DNA of 36,090 nt from Gammaproteobacteria bacterium (GTDB lineage: Bacteria; Pseudomonadota; Gammaproteobacteria; BMS3Bbin11). Below, in pieces: positions 27,104 to 35,593 of this stretch. The position numbers were made by a program, and so were the translations under genes. Below the pieces are notes generated by a model. That model was not told the DNA's origin. It ran no database searches and worked only from the letters and a program-made list of their open reading frames with translations. Each line of letters begins with the position of its first letter. The first letter of the stretch is position 1. Where the stretch lies: the NCBI GenBank assembly GCA_030617565.1, contig JAUWVE010000002.1:1-36090 (forward strand), given 5' to 3'.

Positions 27104-27964
27104 TTATTTTCCCTTCTTTTCCAGGCCATACTCATAAAGTACTTTCTTTCTTGCCCCCGACATCCGTGCGGCAAGGCTCGCCGCCTGTGATACAGACAAC
27201 TCAGTCAGCAGGACATTCATCATTGACCTCCCTTGTTCAATACTTTTATCAGGATTTTCTTCCGCACCGGCTATAACGACGACAAATTCTCCACGACCTG
27301 AATTTTCATCCTGCTCCATGGTCAGTAAAACTTCAGCAAGCGTTCCCCGGTAAAGGGATTCAAAACGTTTAGTAAGTTCCCTGCCAACAGTACAGGGGCG
27401 CGAGTCACCAAAGGCATCTTTCATGTCCTGCAGAGATTCACTGATACGATGGGATGATTCGTAGAATACCAGGGTACGGGTTTCTGTTACCAGGGATTCC
27501 AGCTGTTTGCGTCGTGCCGCAGGTTTTGAAGACAGGAAACCTTCAAAACAGAACCGCTCTACCGGCTGCCCGGCGACAGAAAGCATAGTGCTGACAGCAC
27601 TGGGGCCGGGCATGGGCACAGGCTGAAGGCCTGCTTCGTGTACAGCTTGCAGCAGACGGGAACCCGGATCAGAAATCAACGGCGTCCCTGCATCACTAAT
27701 CAGCGCTACTGAGCTGCCGGCCTGCAATAAGCCGATGATTTGTTCAATTCTGGAGGATTCATTATGTTCATGCAGCGACAGCATTGCCGTCTTGATGCCA
27801 TAATGTTGTAATAGCGTTTTACTATGGCGAGTATCCTCCGCTGCAATCAGCTCGACAGATTCTAATGTTTCAAGCGCACGATTTGTAATATCGGAAAGAT
27901 TGCCAATAGGTGTCGCAACAACGTACAATTTCCCAGGTCTTTCAGCTTTGCCTGTTTTCATCAT
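27104..27964 (-). CDS. rsmI: 16S rRNA (cytidine1402-2'-O)-methyltransferase
   Basis: RsmI methylates the 2'-oxygen of C1402 in 16S rRNA, the same nucleotide modified by RsmH. The product has 286 residues, as in E. coli. The tetrapyrrole-methylase-like fold is shown by LYVVATPIGNLSDITNRAL, the AAEDTRHSKTLL motif, VALISDAGTPLISDPG and PGPSAVSTMLSVAG. The C-terminal YraL-type domain (SQAASLAARMSGARKKVLYEYGLE) is intact. Paired ATGs lie at 27964 and 27961; GAGGG directly abuts the first, so the second, at 3 bases, is slightly better. It is divergent from lpoA, as in E. coli. Confidence 0.97.
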   Translation of the reverse strand: MMKTGKAERPGKLYVVATPIGNLSDITNRALETLESVELIAAEDTRHSKTLLQHYGIKTAMLSLHEHNESSRIEQIIGLLQAGSSVALISDAGTPLISDPGSRLLQAVHEAGLQPVPMPGPSAVSTMLSVAGQPVERFCFEGFLSSKPAARRKQLESLVTETRTLVFYESSHRISESLQDMKDAFGDSRPCTVGRELTKRFESLYRGTLAEVLLTMEQDENSGRGEFVVVIAGAEENPDKSIEQGRSMMNVLLTELSVSQAASLAARMSGARKKVLYEYGLEKKGK

Positions 27965-27992
27965 CCCTCGCTATAATCCATTTTTTTCGGAA

Positions 27993-28052
27993 ACGGTAAA
28001 ACGGAATGATACCGTATAAGAAGCTCTGAACAAGTCATGGCATGTCCAGAGC
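27993..28052. other. Inverted repeats in the divergent rsmI-lpoA leader
   Basis: ACGGTA (27993-27998) and TACCGT (28010-28015) form a perfect 6 bp inverted repeat 11 bp apart, the layout of a small operator. A second one, GCTCTG (28023-28028) with CAGAGC (28047-28052), lies within the likely lpoA leader and is followed by an A/T-rich stretch. Either could be chance at this length. No convincing promoter pair was found for either gene. Confidence 0.25.
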
Positions 28053-28094
28053 ATCCAAAATAAAACTTTTTTAATTTGTGGATAATACCCTCCC

Positions 28095-30029
28095 TTGAAG
28101 CATTCAAAATCAATAATTCAACTTGTTGGCCTTTTTAGCCTGGCGCTCATCCTGTCTGCCTGTCAGTCAACACCGCCGACTTCACGTGCACCGGATGCAA
28201 CACCCCGACCTATAGCAATAGACAAGGAAATTTACACGCCACATACGGCTACAGAACCGCTTGATCAATTTTCATTGCCGGGAGACTTCCCGCTAACAAT
28301 CAGCAGCGATGATGCCAGGTTTCAGCAGGCCGTCTCATTGTTTCAATCGGGTAATCCCGGGCTTGCTCTTGACATGCTGGATAGCATTGAAGACAAGGCT
28401 TTGAGTGCCGACCAGAGAACACGCATACGTATTTTACAGGCGGCAATACTGTTACAGGCAGGCGGCAGCCTTCAAGCCCGGAAAGTCCTCAGGGGAAATG
28501 TTGGGAGTTATCAGCCTGCAACACTGGCGGCGTTTTACCTTATGCGGGCAAAGGCCGCCATGATTCAGGCCGAAACGGCGGATGCACTATCTGCCCTGCT
28601 AAAGCGTGAACAGTTTCTGGCTGCAAATCAAGTGCTGGAAAACCAGCACATGATCTGGAGCATACTGATGATTGCAGACAGTTCAGAGCTGAATAAGATT
28701 CAGCAGCAGGACATGTCTGCTGACCTGGCGGGCTGGCTTGAACTGGCGATGACGGTAAAAAGAAACAGCTCCTATCCGGGTTCAGAACAGGCAATAAACA
28801 ACTGGCGGATAAAAAACCTGTCACATCCGGCAAGTGCTGACCTACTTGATCAAATTACCAGGCAAGCCAGCCTAACGACGGTACCAAAAAGGGTGGCATT
28901 CCTGCTACCCTTAACTTCAGCCTATGAACCGGCAGCCAGTGCGATCCGCGATGGTTTTGAGGCTATAAATAATGAGCAGTCCGCAGACTCCCGCTATCAA
29001 CTACGCTTTTATGATTATGGCCGGGACGCAGATGCAGCAGTTCTGTACTACAATCAGGCCGTCAATGATGGTGCTGATATCATCATTGGCCCGCTGGGGC
29101 GCAAATCCATTGATAGCCTGCTGACGGCAACTGAAATACATGTCCCCACACTTTTGCTATCACCTCCTGCCGCGCAATACGTAACTCAGCAGAAGCTTTT
29201 TCAGTTCAGTCTCTCCCAGGAACTGGAAGCGCAACAAGCCGCCCAGCGAGCCTGGCTGGACGGGCACAGACACGGTGTCATTCTATTTCCGCAAACCTCC
29301 ATCGGTCAGCGCATGACAACGGCCTTTACCCAGCGCTTCAACGAACTGGGTGGAGAGATAGTCAGTAGCGAGAGTTATGCTGCAAAGGAAACAGACTTTT
29401 CACCTGCGGTACGTCGCCTGCTGGGCGTCGACCGAAGTGAACAGCGAATAGCTGAAATAAAAGCATTGCTCGGTGATAATATTACTACCGAGGCCCGGCG
29501 CAGACAGGACATTGGTTTCATCTTTTTACCAGCAGCAAACCGCAATGCACGCCTGATAAAACCAGTGCTGGACTTTTTCTATGCACTGAATCTTCCCATC
29601 TATTCCACTTCCCGGATATTTTCCGGCAAACCGGATCCTGTGAACGACAGGGATCTTGACAGTATACGCTTTCCTGACATGCCATGGATGATAGCGAATA
29701 ACGTTGAACTCGAGTCATTGCGCACATTCCTGCAAGGTGGCTGGCCCAATAGAGACACCAGCTACAACAGGTTGTACGGGCTTGGTATGGACATATTCAG
29801 TATTCTGCCTCGTCTGCAAAAGATGAGAGAAAATGCCTTATTGCACTATCAGGGACTCTCTGGAATTCTTAATATCGATACAGACGGCATAGTCCACAGG
29901 CAAATGTTGTGGGCCAGGTTCATCAAAGGCACACCTGAGCTGATCGATAAACAACCCACTTATCAAGGACGATTCAGTGAAAAAAAATTCGAAGCCATTC
30001 CTGCCATTGCACCTGCGGCGAGGCAATAA
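28095..30029 (+). CDS. lpoA: Penicillin-binding protein activator LpoA (LppC family lipoprotein)
   Basis: LpoA is an outer-membrane lipoprotein that in E. coli reaches through the wall to stimulate PBP1A. The 644-residue product (E. coli 678) begins with a lipoprotein signal: basic MKHSK, a hydrophobic core, and the lipobox LSAC with lipidated Cys23. The middle is helical TPR-like sequence (FQSGNPGLALDMLDSIEDKALSADQ), and from about residue 265 a periplasmic-binding-like fold begins (VPKRVAFLLPLTSAYEPAASAIRDGFEA). The only start compatible with the signal peptide is a TTG at 28095, with no clear Shine-Dalgarno. The rsmI-lpoA-yraN-gmhA/diaA order matches E. coli and Pseudomonas. Which PBP it activates here is not known. 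Confidence 0.93.
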   Translation: MKHSKSIIQLVGLFSLALILSACQSTPPTSRAPDATPRPIAIDKEIYTPHTATEPLDQFSLPGDFPLTISSDDARFQQAVSLFQSGNPGLALDMLDSIEDKALSADQRTRIRILQAAILLQAGGSLQARKVLRGNVGSYQPATLAAFYLMRAKAAMIQAETADALSALLKREQFLAANQVLENQHMIWSILMIADSSELNKIQQQDMSADLAGWLELAMTVKRNSSYPGSEQAINNWRIKNLSHPASADLLDQITRQASLTTVPKRVAFLLPLTSAYEPAASAIRDGFEAINNEQSADSRYQLRFYDYGRDADAAVLYYNQAVNDGADIIIGPLGRKSIDSLLTATEIHVPTLLLSPPAAQYVTQQKLFQFSLSQELEAQQAAQRAWLDGHRHGVILFPQTSIGQRMTTAFTQRFNELGGEIVSSESYAAKETDFSPAVRRLLGVDRSEQRIAEIKALLGDNITTEARRRQDIGFIFLPAANRNARLIKPVLDFFYALNLPIYSTSRIFSGKPDPVNDRDLDSIRFPDMPWMIANNVELESLRTFLQGGWPNRDTSYNRLYGLGMDIFSILPRLQKMRENALLHYQGLSGILNIDTDGIVHRQMLWARFIKGTPELIDKQPTYQGRFSEKKFEAIPAIAPAARQ

Positions 30030-30357
30030 TGCCGAAACACTAGCAGAAAAATATCTCATCACCCAGGGCTTACTTGCGATTGAATGCAATTATCGCTGCA
30101 AGGCTGGCGAAATCGATCTGCTGATGCAGGATGCAGACACCCTGGTCTTTATCGAAGTACGCTATCGCAGTAATCCATTTTTTGGTACTGCTGCTGAATC
30201 GATCACCCCACGAAAAATGCAGCGCCTAAGGAAAACGGCTGAACATTTCCTGCTGACACACAAACAATATGCGCACTTATTTTTGCGCTTTGATGTGATT
30301 GCGATCTCCGCACAGACAGGCAAGCAGGAATTATTATGGATCAAAGATGCATTCTAA
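29977..30357 (+). CDS. yraN: UPF0102 family protein YraN
   Basis: YraN belongs to a conserved nuclease-like (endonuclease-fold) family of unknown physiological role. The 126-residue product has the family core GNNAETLAEKYL, then CKAGEIDLLMQDADTLVFIEVRYR, which holds the E-ID and E-V-K/R residues expected of a PD-(D/E)XK-type site, and the C-terminal LFLRFDVIAIS. It starts with a GTG at 29977 preceded at 7 bases by AAGGA, overlapping lpoA by 53 bp in another frame. A TTG at 30007 is an alternative. Function beyond the fold is inferred. Confidence 0.92.
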   Translation: MKKNSKPFLPLHLRRGNNAETLAEKYLITQGLLAIECNYRCKAGEIDLLMQDADTLVFIEVRYRSNPFFGTAAESITPRKMQRLRKTAEHFLLTHKQYAHLFLRFDVIAISAQTGKQELLWIKDAF

Positions 30358-30391
30358 CTATCTCACTGATAAAGTATCATCGGCAGCCTAA

Positions 30392-30549
30392 GGAACCTCT
30401 GATCAATTCATGAACTTGTACCTTACACCTAAAATATCCAGTTTTTTCGTTGTAAACCTTCGCAATAGCCAGCTATTACGTTCGATTTACGCCTCAAACC
30501 TGAATATTTTAGATCGCAATCTACATCGTCCAGACACATCAGAGGTTCC
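30392..30549. mobile_element. 158 bp MITE with 12 bp inverted repeats and CTAA target duplication
   Basis: GGAACCTCTGAT (30392-30403) is exactly inverted at 30538-30549. CTAA flanks both ends (30388-30391 and 30550-30553), a 4 bp target duplication of the type made by IS5-family transposases. A second inverted pair, CTAAAATAT(C/T)CAG, lies exactly 25 bp inside each end. GTAAACCTTCGCAATAGC (from ~30453) is matched inversely near the centre, so nearly the whole unit can fold into one hairpin centred near 30470. There is no ORF. It separates yraN from gmhA and ends 23 bp before the gmhA ATG. The parent transposase is not in the window. Confidence 0.8.
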
Positions 30550-30557
30550 CTAAATGA

Positions 30558-31163
<606 letters not shown>

Positions 31164-31190
31164 GTCTGCTCAATCAGCATTCATGGCTAG

Positions 31191-31223
31191 CGGGAACCTG
31201 AGGCCGTAGATGACGGGTTCCCG
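31191..31223. other. Hairpin between gmhA and hldE2
   Basis: CGGGAACC (31191-31198) pairs with GGTTCCCG (31216-31223) over a 17 nt loop. No T-run follows, so it is not a typical terminator; it may be an RNA processing or attenuation site, or the relic of a repeat. Confidence 0.35.
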
Positions 31224-31245
31224 TTATGCTTAATCATCAAACAAT

Positions 31246-31731
31246 ATGAAACACTACACGAGCATCGAAAACAAAATTCTTGCTGAAACAGATGCTAACA
31301 GCCATCTGCTGACCAGCCTTCCTCGCCCCCTGGTGTTCACCAATGGCTGTTTTGATATCCTGCACCGGGGCCATGCCAGCTATCTTGAAGAAGCGGCACA
31401 ACTGGGAAACTGCCTGCTAGTGGCAGTGAATACTGATGCTTCGGTACGCCGCTTGAACAAGGGAAACGACAGGCCCGTCAACCCCCTGGCTGACAGGATG
31501 GCATTACTCGCTGCCCTGCAAAGCGTTGACTTAGTCATACCCTTCGATGCAGAGACACCACTGGAACTCATCCGCCTGCTTAAGCCTGATATACTTGTCA
31601 AGGGCGGCGACTGGCCGGTGAAAGATATTGTCGGTGCTGCAGAGGTCATTCAAGGTGGCGGAAAAGTTCTTTCCATCCCCTTTCGCTATCAACGCTCTAC
31701 CAGTGATCTTATCAAAAAGATTAGAAACTGA
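31246..31731 (+). CDS. rfaE2: D-glycero-beta-D-manno-heptose 1-phosphate adenylyltransferase (stand-alone HldE C-domain)
   Basis: This enzyme transfers AMP from ATP to heptose-1-phosphate to give ADP-heptose. The 161-residue product is only the C-terminal nucleotidyltransferase half of E. coli HldE. It has FTNGCFDILHRGH with the HxGH catalytic motif at H40-H43, the KGGDWP region, and the C-terminal RSTSDLI that corresponds to the family's ISTT/SxxI motif. The sugar-kinase half (HldE1) is not in the window, so it must be encoded elsewhere if the pathway is complete. It follows gmhA after 82 bp and precedes a flavin oxidase by 4 bp. No strong ribosome site is seen. Confidence 0.93.
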   Translation: MKHYTSIENKILAETDANSHLLTSLPRPLVFTNGCFDILHRGHASYLEEAAQLGNCLLVAVNTDASVRRLNKGNDRPVNPLADRMALLAALQSVDLVIPFDAETPLELIRLLKPDILVKGGDWPVKDIVGAAEVIQGGGKVLSIPFRYQRSTSDLIKKIRN

Positions 31732-31735
31732 TTCT

Positions 31736-33160
31736 ATGCTGCCTGAAGAACCATTTAGAAAATCATCTAAAGGTCCTGCCGAAAGCCTGGATACGAATTT
31801 TCTCATTTCTTTGAAAGCCTGCCTGTCACCGGAAAGATTGCTACTGGACAGGGCCGAATGCTGGGCCTACGGCTTCGATAATTCCCGCAAACATGCGACA
31901 CCGCAGGCGGTCGCCCTGCCGCTCACACATGATGAGGTCGTCGCCATAACGATGTTATGCAATCACTATAAAATCCCGCTGATTGTCCGCGGGCGCGGCA
32001 CCGGGACAACCGGTGGCTCAGTCCCGGTACAGGGCGGGCTGGTAATGTCGATGGAACAGATGAACCGGATCATAGAAATCGATGCAAGCAACAGGCTGAT
32101 GCGTGTAGAGCCCGGCGTCACCAATCAGGCAGTTCAGGATTGTGCAGCTGAAAGCGGCTTTTTCTGGGCACCGGATCCGGGCAGTGCCAGCGTCTGCACC
32201 GTTGGCGGCAACCTGGGCTTTAATGCCGCAGGTCCTCGTGCAGTTAAGTATTCCACTACGCGTGAAAATACCCTCGGCCTGATTGCAGTTACAGCAAATG
32301 GAGACACCCTGCATACCGGTGTAAAAACTACCAAGGGCGTGACTGGCTATGACCTGACACGCCTGCTGATTGGCAGCGAAGGAACACTGGCTATCATAAC
32401 CGAAGCAACGTTGAAGCTGCTCCCCCTGCCGCAGTCCAGCAGAACACTGACTGCCTGCTACAACTCCATCCAGGGTGCAACCGATGCGATAGTCACCATC
32501 ATGAATCAGTCACTGATACCCTCTGCGCTGGAATTTCTTGATCAGGCATCTATCAACCTGGTAAAAAATCAACCGGGCATCCACGTTCCAGATGATGCTG
32601 CGGCACTGTTGTTGATAGAAGTGGATGGTCTGGAAACAGAAATGCCCAATGCAATCAAACAGATCAGTAATGCTGCCGGCAATGCATCATTGCTTGAGAT
32701 ACATCATTCTGAATCTGCAGAAGACACAAAAAAATTATGGGCCACACGCAAGGCACTGTCACCTGCACTGCGAGAAATAGCACCGAACAAACTGAACGAA
32801 GATGTCGTCGTGCCGGTTGCCAATATCCCTGCATTGTTGCAGGGTCTGCAAAAGCTTAGTGAGAAATACGGAATCCCTATCGTCAACTTTGGCCATGCAG
32901 GTAATGGCAATATTCATGTGAATCTACTGTACAACACACAGAATGCTGAACAATCTGTGCAGGCCATGCCCTGCCTGTCAGCCGTTTTTAAACTGGTTCT
33001 CGGTCTCGGCGGAACACTGTCAGGCGAACACGGCATCGGTACTGAAAAAAAGGACTATATAGCGCTTGAAATTGACCAGGTCAGCCTGAACTGGATGAAG
33101 AAACTGAAAACCCTGTTCGATCCAAATAACATACTTAACCCGGGCAAGGTGTTCCCTTGA
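31736..33160 (+). CDS. FAD-linked 2-hydroxyacid dehydrogenase, GlcD / D-lactate dehydrogenase family
   Basis: Proteins of this family oxidise D-lactate, glycolate or related 2-hydroxyacids with FAD. From the ATG at 31736 the product has 474 residues. The PCMH-type FAD domain shows VRGRGTGTTGGSVPVQGG (~84-101) and DPGSASVCTVGGNLGFNAAG (~147-166) with GYDLTRLLIGSEGTLAI. The C-terminal substrate domain has NFGHAGNGNIHVN (~384-396) and LSGEHGIGTEKKDYI, histidine-bearing motifs of this family. The frame extends upstream to 31628 inside hldE2, but that extra part is the neighbour's sequence in another frame. No glcE or glcF partner follows, so a single-subunit quinone- or cytochrome-linked enzyme is likelier. 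The substrate cannot be read from sequence. Confidence 0.9.
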   Translation: MLPEEPFRKSSKGPAESLDTNFLISLKACLSPERLLLDRAECWAYGFDNSRKHATPQAVALPLTHDEVVAITMLCNHYKIPLIVRGRGTGTTGGSVPVQGGLVMSMEQMNRIIEIDASNRLMRVEPGVTNQAVQDCAAESGFFWAPDPGSASVCTVGGNLGFNAAGPRAVKYSTTRENTLGLIAVTANGDTLHTGVKTTKGVTGYDLTRLLIGSEGTLAIITEATLKLLPLPQSSRTLTACYNSIQGATDAIVTIMNQSLIPSALEFLDQASINLVKNQPGIHVPDDAAALLLIEVDGLETEMPNAIKQISNAAGNASLLEIHHSESAEDTKKLWATRKALSPALREIAPNKLNEDVVVPVANIPALLQGLQKLSEKYGIPIVNFGHAGNGNIHVNLLYNTQNAEQSVQAMPCLSAVFKLVLGLGGTLSGEHGIGTEKKDYIALEIDQVSLNWMKKLKTLFDPNNILNPGKVFP

Positions 33161-33263
33161 CAGGCCGCATCGCCTATTATTACAACCCTTAAACAAACAT
33201 ACACATCATCTGTCTGGATGTGTGATAAATATAGAAGCGCTGCAGCTTTCATGGTAAGCCATT

Positions 33264-35591
33264 TTGCAGGAAGAAATTGACAACGAAAATTACCCGGATA
33301 TCCCGGGTTATAAAATCCTATCGGAACTGGGCCGTGGTGGTATTGCAACGGTTTACCTTGCGGTACAGGAGTCGCTCGATCGTCAGGTCGCCCTCAAAGT
33401 CATGTCCCCTCTGCTGGCAATGGAACCTGATTATGCCGAACGCTTCATCAGGGAAGGACGCACCGTTGCCCAGTTAAGTCATTCCAACATCATAACGGTC
33501 TATGATATTGGTCTGCAGAAACACCAGTTGTTCATCGCCATGGAACATATCGCCGGCGGCAATATGCGTACTTTAATGCAGGATCACGTCAATGATCCGG
33601 AGTGGGCATTAAGCATAACAGGACAGATCGCGCTGGCACTGGGTTACGCACACACTGTAGGCATCGTGCATCGTGATGTAAAGCCGGAAAATATCCTGTT
33701 TCGTGAAAATGGTTCTGCAGTACTGACTGACTTTGGCATCGCCAAAACTATCACCTCCAACACCAACCTGACGCGTGCCGGGACGATTATCGGCACACCG
33801 AAGTATATGAGTCCTGAACAAACCGATGGTTTAGGCAACGACCCGCGTACAGATGTATATTCCCTCGGCATCATACTGTTCGAAATGCTGACCGGCAACG
33901 TGCCTTATGACAGCGAAAACAGCATGGCGGTTCTTTATGCCCATGTCCATGCTCCGATCCCGGATTTACCCGATGAACTCCGCGATCTGCAACCGCTGCT
34001 GAATAATCTGCTGGCAAAAAAGGCAGAAGACAGATCTGAAGATTGTGATGAGCTGGCCGAGATAATCCGCATCACCCGCCGTGAAAGGCATTACGCGTTG
34101 AAAGATCCTTCCCGTATGCTGGAAGCCAACCTGACCCGCGAGCTAGAGAAATCATCGCTGGAAAAACATAAAAATGCGCAGGAAAAACAGAATTCCGGGA
34201 AAGTTTTATCACCCTGGAAAGAAAAATTTTCCAAATTCACTGGCCACATACGAGAACTTTTAAATAAACCTGAAGGCATTCAGGATGATGATAAAAAACG
34301 CCTGCTATTACTTGCTGCCACCCTCATTAGTAGCATCGCAATAATAACTCTGTTCTCGATGTGGAAAGATGATTCTTCTGATTCTGTCGATGCACCTGAG
34401 AGCAATCATCTGACAGGAAATGTCGCAGCAGGTACTGAACAGACAACAGCCGAACATAATGGGCCATCAACAATTCTTGCCTCACCTGACACATCAATAG
34501 TGTCTAATAAACCACCGATTGCTACCGATGAAATAAAAAGTAAAACACCTGCTTTAGCTGAATTGCAAACAAATATCCGCGACAGCGCATCAGGAATTGA
34601 TGACACAGCGACCGAAACAGACATCAACCCAGAAGAGGAAAGCCATACAGCGCTGCTAATCTCCCGTTTTCTGGCAGATGAGTCAAATGATGAACTGGTC
34701 AAACAACACCAGGCCACTGCTGCCCCTGTCAGCCAGGAAGAGAAGAAGCCACCTGTTCTCTCAAGCAGACAGAAAAAGATCAACGGCCTGTTCGCCGAAG
34801 CCCGAACAGCCATCAAAGATGGACATATTATCAGCCCAAAAAATACCAACGCTGTCGCTTACTATAAGCAGGTGCTTGAACTTTCTCCTCGAAACAAACG
34901 TGCACTGCGCGGACTGACTGTCAGCGGCGACCTGATAGCTGAAAATGCAAAAGAAAAATACAATGCAGACAACGCGGATATTGCACTGCAACAAATCAAT
35001 GCCACACTATTGCTAATTCCTGATCATAAAAACCTGTTGTCACTAAAACAGACTATAGGGTCGTCATTCAACCCCAATAGCAGCTATGCAAAAGCAGAGA
35101 AGCTTTATCGAGGTGTAGATGGCCCACGGAACAGGGCGCGCGCCGTATTCTATTACAAAAATGCCGCTGAACTCGGACACATACAGGCAATGAATGACAT
35201 AGGAGTTGCCTATGCTGATGGGGAAGGCATCCACCGCAATGATACACAGGCAATGAGATGGTTTAAGGAATCAGCTCAATTGGGTAACAGTGAAGCAATG
35301 TACAACCTCGCCCTGGGATACCATTTCAGTAATATCAGCAATCCTGAAAAATCTATGCCCTGGGTAATACAGGCTGCCGAGAAAAAATATCGTCCCGCCT
35401 ACATGCTGATTGGCTGGATGACAACAACCGGTACGGGCACTGCCGCTAGCAGGGTAAGCGCAATTCGCTGGGATTTAAAAGGCATGGTCAACCCGATCAG
35501 TTCAGCACTGCATTCCCAATATCGCATACCGAAGAAATGGCAGGATAAATTCATGATCCAATACAAAAAAGCGACCAATACCGGGTCCTGA
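33264..35591 (+). CDS. Transmembrane Hanks-type Ser/Thr protein kinase with C-terminal Sel1 repeats
   Basis: The 775-residue product has a complete N-terminal kinase domain (~16-270): glycine loop G23-RGGIAT-V30, ATP lysine K45 (VALKV), catalytic loop H136-RD138-VKPEN, DFG 156-158, GTPKYMSPE at 177-185. A basic linker is followed by one membrane segment at ~345-366 (LLLLAATLISSIAIITLFSMW). Next comes a long Ser/Thr/Asp/Glu-rich stretch (~367-500), then TPR-like helices and at least two Sel1 repeats (AVFYYKNAAELGHIQAMNDIGVAYADGEGI and its successor). The kinase should face the cytoplasm and the Sel1 part the periplasm. No PASTA domain is present. The start is a TTG at 33264 without a clear ribosome site; an upstream stop at 33255 leaves no ATG. 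Substrates are unknown. Confidence 0.92.
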   Translation: MQEEIDNENYPDIPGYKILSELGRGGIATVYLAVQESLDRQVALKVMSPLLAMEPDYAERFIREGRTVAQLSHSNIITVYDIGLQKHQLFIAMEHIAGGNMRTLMQDHVNDPEWALSITGQIALALGYAHTVGIVHRDVKPENILFRENGSAVLTDFGIAKTITSNTNLTRAGTIIGTPKYMSPEQTDGLGNDPRTDVYSLGIILFEMLTGNVPYDSENSMAVLYAHVHAPIPDLPDELRDLQPLLNNLLAKKAEDRSEDCDELAEIIRITRRERHYALKDPSRMLEANLTRELEKSSLEKHKNAQEKQNSGKVLSPWKEKFSKFTGHIRELLNKPEGIQDDDKKRLLLLAATLISSIAIITLFSMWKDDSSDSVDAPESNHLTGNVAAGTEQTTAEHNGPSTILASPDTSIVSNKPPIATDEIKSKTPALAELQTNIRDSASGIDDTATETDINPEEESHTALLISRFLADESNDELVKQHQATAAPVSQEEKKPPVLSSRQKKINGLFAEARTAIKDGHIISPKNTNAVAYYKQVLELSPRNKRALRGLTVSGDLIAENAKEKYNADNADIALQQINATLLLIPDHKNLLSLKQTIGSSFNPNSSYAKAEKLYRGVDGPRNRARAVFYYKNAAELGHIQAMNDIGVAYADGEGIHRNDTQAMRWFKESAQLGNSEAMYNLALGYHFSNISNPEKSMPWVIQAAEKKYRPAYMLIGWMTTTGTGTAASRVSAIRWDLKGMVNPISSALHSQYRIPKKWQDKFMIQYKKATNTGS

Positions 35592-35593
35592 CG

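Noticed and set aside
31628..31735. Upstream extension of the flavin dehydrogenase frame
   Set aside because: It overlaps the end of hldE2 in another frame; the ATG at 31736 gives the family-like start 4 bp after that gene.
33204..33229. Possible hairpin (ACACATC / GATGTGT) between the dehydrogenase and the kinase
   Set aside because: Short 7 bp stem, no T-tract, not distinguishable from chance; no promoter was recognised in this 103 bp gap either.
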